DNA of 33,028 nucleotides from Micrococcus lacusdianchii (GTDB lineage: Bacteria > Actinomycetota > Actinomycetes > Actinomycetales > Micrococcaceae), in the NCBI RefSeq assembly GCF_023155805.1, contig NZ_JAKNUW010000020.1:1-33028 (forward strand), read 5' to 3'. How positions within the stretch are numbered: the stretch's first letter is position 1; every line of letters begins with the position of its first letter. This document shows, one piece after another, positions 30,983 to 33,028 of the stretch. The notes under the pieces are model-generated. The model was not told the origin of the DNA and ran no database searches. It worked only from the letters and a program-made list of their open reading frames with translations. The translations under genes and the position numbers were made by a program.

Positions 30983-31633
30983 TCAGGCTCCCTTCACGGC
31001 GCTGCGGACGAGCACGACCTGGCCCTTGGAGCCGGGCACCGCGCCCTTGATCAGCAGGAGGTTGTTCTCCACGTCGACGCCGTGGAGGGTCAGGTTCATG
31101 GTGGTCTGGCGGACCGCACCCATGCGGCCCGGCATGCGCTGGCCCTTGAACACGCGGCCCGGGGTGGACGCGCCGCCCACGGAGCCCGGCTTGCGGTGGT
31201 TCTTGTGCGCGCCGTGCGAGGCGCCCACTCCGGAGAAGCCGTGACGCTTCATGGCGCCGGCGAAGCCCTTGCCCTTGGTGGTGCCCACGACGTCGACCTT
31301 CTGGCCGGCCTCGAAGAGCTCGACGGTCAGGTCCTGGCCGAGCGAGTACTCGGCGGCGTCGGCGGTGCGCAGTTCCACCAGGTGGCGGCGGGGGGTCACG
31401 CCGGCCTTCTCGAAGTGACCGGCCAGCGGCTTGGTCACGCGGCGCGGGTCGATCTGGCCGTAGGCGATCTGGACGGCGGTGTAGCCGTCGGTCTCCTCGG
31501 AGCGCAGCTGGGTGACGACGTTGGCGTCGGCCTGGACCACGGTGACGGGGATGAGCTTGTTGTCCTCATCCCACACCTGGGTCATGCCGAGCTTCGTGCC
31601 CAGCAGGCCCTTCACGTTCAGGTTGTTGGTCAT
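30983..31633 (-). CDS. rplC: 50S ribosomal protein L3
   Basis: L3 is an early-assembly protein near the peptidyl-transferase centre. The 216-residue product has [41 protein letters not shown], and [20 protein letters not shown] containing the conserved glutamine. [22 protein letters not shown] ends the fold. It is 20 bases after rpsJ. Confidence 0.98.
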   Translation of the reverse strand: MTNNLNVKGLLGTKLGMTQVWDEDNKLIPVTVVQADANVVTQLRSEETDGYTAVQIAYGQIDPRRVTKPLAGHFEKAGVTPRRHLVELRTADAAEYSLGQDLTVELFEAGQKVDVVGTTKGKGFAGAMKRHGFSGVGASHGAHKNHRKPGSVGGASTPGRVFKGQRMPGRMGAVRQTTMNLTLHGVDVENNLLLIKGAVPGSKGQVVLVRSAVKGA

Positions 31634-31653
31634 AGTCTCTCAGCACCTCCCTC

Positions 31654-31962
31654 TCAGAGCTTGATCTCGATGTTGACGTCCGCGGGAAGGTCGAGACGCA
31701 TGAGCGAGTCGACGGCCTTGGGCGTCGGGTCGATGATGTCGATGAGCCGCTTGTGGGTGCGCATCTCGAAATGCTCGCGGCTGTCCTTGTACTTGTGGGG
31801 AGAACGGATCACGCAGTACACGTTCTTCTCCGTCGGCAGCGGCACGGGGCCCACCACCGTTGCGCCTGCACGCGTGACCGTGTCAACGATCTTGCGGGCC
31901 GAGACGTCGATGACCTCGTGGTCGTACGACTTCAGCCGGATGCGGATCTTCTGTCCCGCCAT
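31654..31962 (-). CDS. rpsJ: 30S ribosomal protein S10
   Basis: S10 (also NusE) serves in the small-subunit head and in NusB-dependent antitermination. The 102-residue product begins [20 protein letters not shown] and has [35 protein letters not shown] and the C-terminal [15 protein letters not shown] 31962 gives the canonical N-terminus. The frame stays open for 46 more codons upstream, but that stretch is the hairpin-rich leader. It is the first gene of the S10 unit. Confidence 0.98.
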   Translation of the reverse strand: MAGQKIRIRLKSYDHEVIDVSARKIVDTVTRAGATVVGPVPLPTEKNVYCVIRSPHKYKDSREHFEMRTHKRLIDIIDPTPKAVDSLMRLDLPADVNIEIKL

Positions 31963-32230
31963 GGCGTCACGCCTCTCTCGTCGGGTGTGCTGTTCTACGT
32001 CCCTGTTCGGCCACCCCTCGGGGGCGGCCATGTTGTTCCCACCCGCGCGGGGCGAATCCGGCCATGCCGGGTTCCTCGCCACCGCCGGCCTCCGGTCCAC
32101 GCGGTCGGGCGTGTCGCTCTGGTGCAGAGCGTCCGCGCGAGGGCGAGTCGGAGGGGACTGTCACATCTGGGCCACGCAGCCGCCTCGAGACTGGAGGGCG
32201 GCAGCGCATCGGCGCTTGAGCAACCGAATC
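31963..32230 (-). promoter_or_regulatory. Structured leader of the S10 unit (no gene seen)
   Basis: Between rpsJ and the DUF3817 gene (31963-32296) I see no supported gene. From the candidate promoter the leader would be ~260 bases. It contains a perfect 6-pair hairpin at 32116-32130 (GCTCTG, loop, CAGAGC) and a stronger 9-pair hairpin at 32009-32029 (one G-U pair on the minus strand, 3-base loop) about 45 bases before the rpsJ ATG. These may form an autoregulatory structure comparable in role, not sequence, to the E. coli S10 leader. Confidence 0.4.
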
Positions 32231-32260
32231 AGTATGACAGAGATCGGGGCGCACGGCCAG
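32231..32260 (-). promoter_or_regulatory. Candidate S10 promoter (CTGGCC - 18 - CATACT)
   Basis: On the minus strand, CTGGCC (32260-32255) and CATACT (32236-32231) are 18 bases apart. The -35 touches the hairpin that follows the DUF3817 gene. Confidence 0.5.
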
Positions 32261-32280
32261 CCGGGACCCGTGATCCCGGC
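32260..32280 (-). terminator. Weak terminator hairpin after the DUF3817 gene
   Basis: Arms GCCGGGA (32260-32266) and TCCCGGC (32274-32280) enclose a 7-base loop, 16 bases after the DUF3817 stop. The stem is short and there is no T-tract, so some read-through into rpsJ is likely. Confidence 0.4.
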
Positions 32281-32296
32281 CACCGCTCCCCCGCGC

Positions 32297-32761
32297 TCAG
32301 AACCACTCGGTGGGCGGGCCCGCCTGCAGGAGCAGCACGAAGACGACGGCCACGAGGGCCAGCACCGCCAGCACGGACACCACGGGGCGCGCCAGCACGA
32401 CGCGCAGCAGCTGCTCGAGCGGCCCGCGCGCCGTGCCCGGCTCGGCGTGCAGGCGCCAGTGGCCGGGCAGCAGGCCGCGCCGATCGAGCCCGCGCTCCAC
32501 GGGGATCGTGGCGTACGGCACTACGGCGGAGGCCACCGCGGCGATCCCGCGGCCGGCGGGCCAGCGGGCGTCGATCCAGACGGCGAACGACACGGCCACA
32601 TAGCAGAGGAAGACGAAGCCGTGGACGCCGCCGGCCACGGGCATGAGGGCCTCGGTCACGCCGGTGTACTTCAGGGCCATGGCCGCGAGCAGAAGCGTCC
32701 AGGTGACGGCCTCGGCGAGGGCCGTGGCACGGAACAGGGAGCGGGGTGCGGGCGGGGTCAC
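32297..32761 (-). CDS. DUF3817 family membrane protein
   Basis: This 154-residue protein has the DUF3817 pattern: a leading [21 protein letters not shown] helix, [20 protein letters not shown] and a second helix [17 protein letters not shown] third helix ([19 protein letters not shown]) comes next, then a polar stretch and a fourth C-terminal helix ([19 protein letters not shown]). The function of the family is unknown to me. GTG 32761 overlaps the stop of the upstream 44-residue gene (GTGA), so the two are probably translated together. The longer open frame upstream is not supported. Confidence 0.8.
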   Translation of the reverse strand: MTPPAPRSLFRATALAEAVTWTLLLAAMALKYTGVTEALMPVAGGVHGFVFLCYVAVSFAVWIDARWPAGRGIAAVASAVVPYATIPVERGLDRRGLLPGHWRLHAEPGTARGPLEQLLRVVLARPVVSVLAVLALVAVVFVLLLQAGPPTEWF

Positions 32762-32892
32762 CGGTCGAGGCCGTTCCGGTGGGCGCGGCGGATCCGGCGG
32801 GCCCGGTCGATCTCCGGGCGGAAGGTGCGGAAGGCCCAGAGGCCGACGGCCACGAGGGCGCCGAGCACCACGAGCACGATGAGGAAGTCCAT
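32758..32892 (-). CDS. Small single-pass membrane protein, 44 residues
   Basis: The frame reads [20 protein letters not shown], then a basic tail rich in Arg. One N-terminal membrane helix (~2-20) and a positive cytoplasmic tail are predicted. Support comes from a 4-base GTGA overlap with the DUF3817 gene and from a TAGGCT hexamer six bases before the ATG, suggesting a leaderless transcript. I recognise no family. It may be an accessory subunit of the DUF3817 protein. Confidence 0.65.
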   Translation of the reverse strand: MDFLIVLVVLGALVAVGLWAFRTFRPEIDRARRIRRAHRNGLDR

Positions 32893-32898
32893 GGACCC

Positions 32899-32904
32899 AG
32901 CCTA
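32899..32904 (-). promoter_or_regulatory. Candidate -10 element (TAGGCT) for the 44-residue gene
   Basis: The minus strand reads TAGGCT, then six bases, then ATG 32892. The probable insertion-sequence edge lies only 2-7 bases further upstream, so any -35 would be inside the element. Confidence 0.4.
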
Positions 32905-32906
32905 GG

Positions 32907-33028
32907 TGTTGTGGGTCATGAGGTTCTTGGCACGAGGCCCGGGCTGAGATGAGACGAGCGGGCCCCGCCCGGCAGGATGGAAGTTCCTCAACAACCCATC
33001 CGCTGGAAAGAGCCCGCTCATGACCCAC
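32907..33028 (+). mobile_element. Probable left end of an insertion sequence
   Basis: From about 32907 (TGTTGTGGGTCATGAG) the sequence is less GC-rich and carries inverted repeats: GTGGGTCATGAG at 32911-32922 against CTCATGACCCAC at 33017-33028, and GAGCGGGC at 32956-32963 against GCCCGCTC at 33012-33019. It ends with a ribosome-binding site and an ATG. An untranslated ~110-base end followed by a gene beginning Met-Thr-His would fit an IS481-like element, but this family call is a guess. The right end is outside the window. Confidence 0.5.
33019..33028 (+). CDS. Start of a probable transposase gene (partial)
   Basis: ATG at 33019 is preceded by GGAAAGAG at 33004-33011, a good ribosome-binding site at 7 bases. 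Only three codons (Met-Thr-His) are in the window. The identification depends on the surrounding IS-like repeats. Confidence 0.4.

Noticed and set aside
31963-32100. N-terminal extension of S10 by 46 residues
   Set aside because: The conserved S10 start [16 protein letters not shown] is at 31962, and the extra region is the structured leader.

Overview
The window reads as chromosomal DNA of a very high-GC actinobacterium, most probably Micrococcus luteus or a close Micrococcaceae relative. The grounds are the strong G/C third-position bias, actinobacterial versions of RpoA, S3, S5, L13 and L17, start codons at predicted -10 hexamers (leaderless genes), and an spc cluster with no rpsN between rplE and rpsH, an arrangement I recall being reported for M. 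luteus. The species call is inference. Nearly all genes lie on the minus strand, so transcription runs from high to low coordinates.

Right end to centre (33028 to 13256): the rightmost ~120 bases look like the left end of an insertion sequence whose transposase would start at 33019. Next come a 44-residue membrane peptide gene and a DUF3817 membrane protein gene, then the ribosomal superregion. The S10 unit is rpsJ-rplC-rplD-rplW-rplB-rpsS-rplV-rpsC-rplP-rpmC-rpsQ. It ends in a hairpin with a T-tract. The spc unit is rplN-rplX-rplE-rpsH-rplF-rplR-rpsE-rpmD-rplO. Another hairpin follows, then secY-adk-map, then infA-rpmJ, rpsM-rpsK, a strong hairpin, and rpoA-rplQ closed by two tandem hairpins. 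truA and the rplM-rpsI operon follow. These genes supply ribosome subunits, RNA polymerase alpha, the Sec translocon channel, N-terminal methionine removal, IF-1 and tRNA pseudouridylation.

Centre to left end (13256 to 1): a PPK2 polyphosphate kinase gene converges on a secreted amidase-like lipoprotein gene. glmM and a 61-residue membrane protein gene follow, converging on mscL. coaA diverges from galE, and glmS lies downstream of galE. Last is a four-gene chain, glgX - DUF218 gene - acpS - nnr, in which every junction is a 4-base start/stop overlap. The theme is amino-sugar and envelope precursors (GlmS, GlmM, GalE, amidase), cofactor supply or repair (CoaA, AcpS, Nnr) and storage polymers (GlgX, PPK2).

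I saw no CRISPR array, tRNA, rRNA, prophage, defence island or secondary-metabolite cluster, and I do not think the window holds a wholly new multi-gene system. The most useful observations are regulatory. Four ribosomal-unit promoters share an apparent TGG-type -35 box with exactly 18 bases to the -10. The S10 and spc -35 boxes lie at or inside the preceding terminator. Several metabolic genes look leaderless. galE seems to lack a normal start codon where its family starts. A 12-base inverted repeat could hide the transposase start codon. L17 carries a long extra C-terminal domain.
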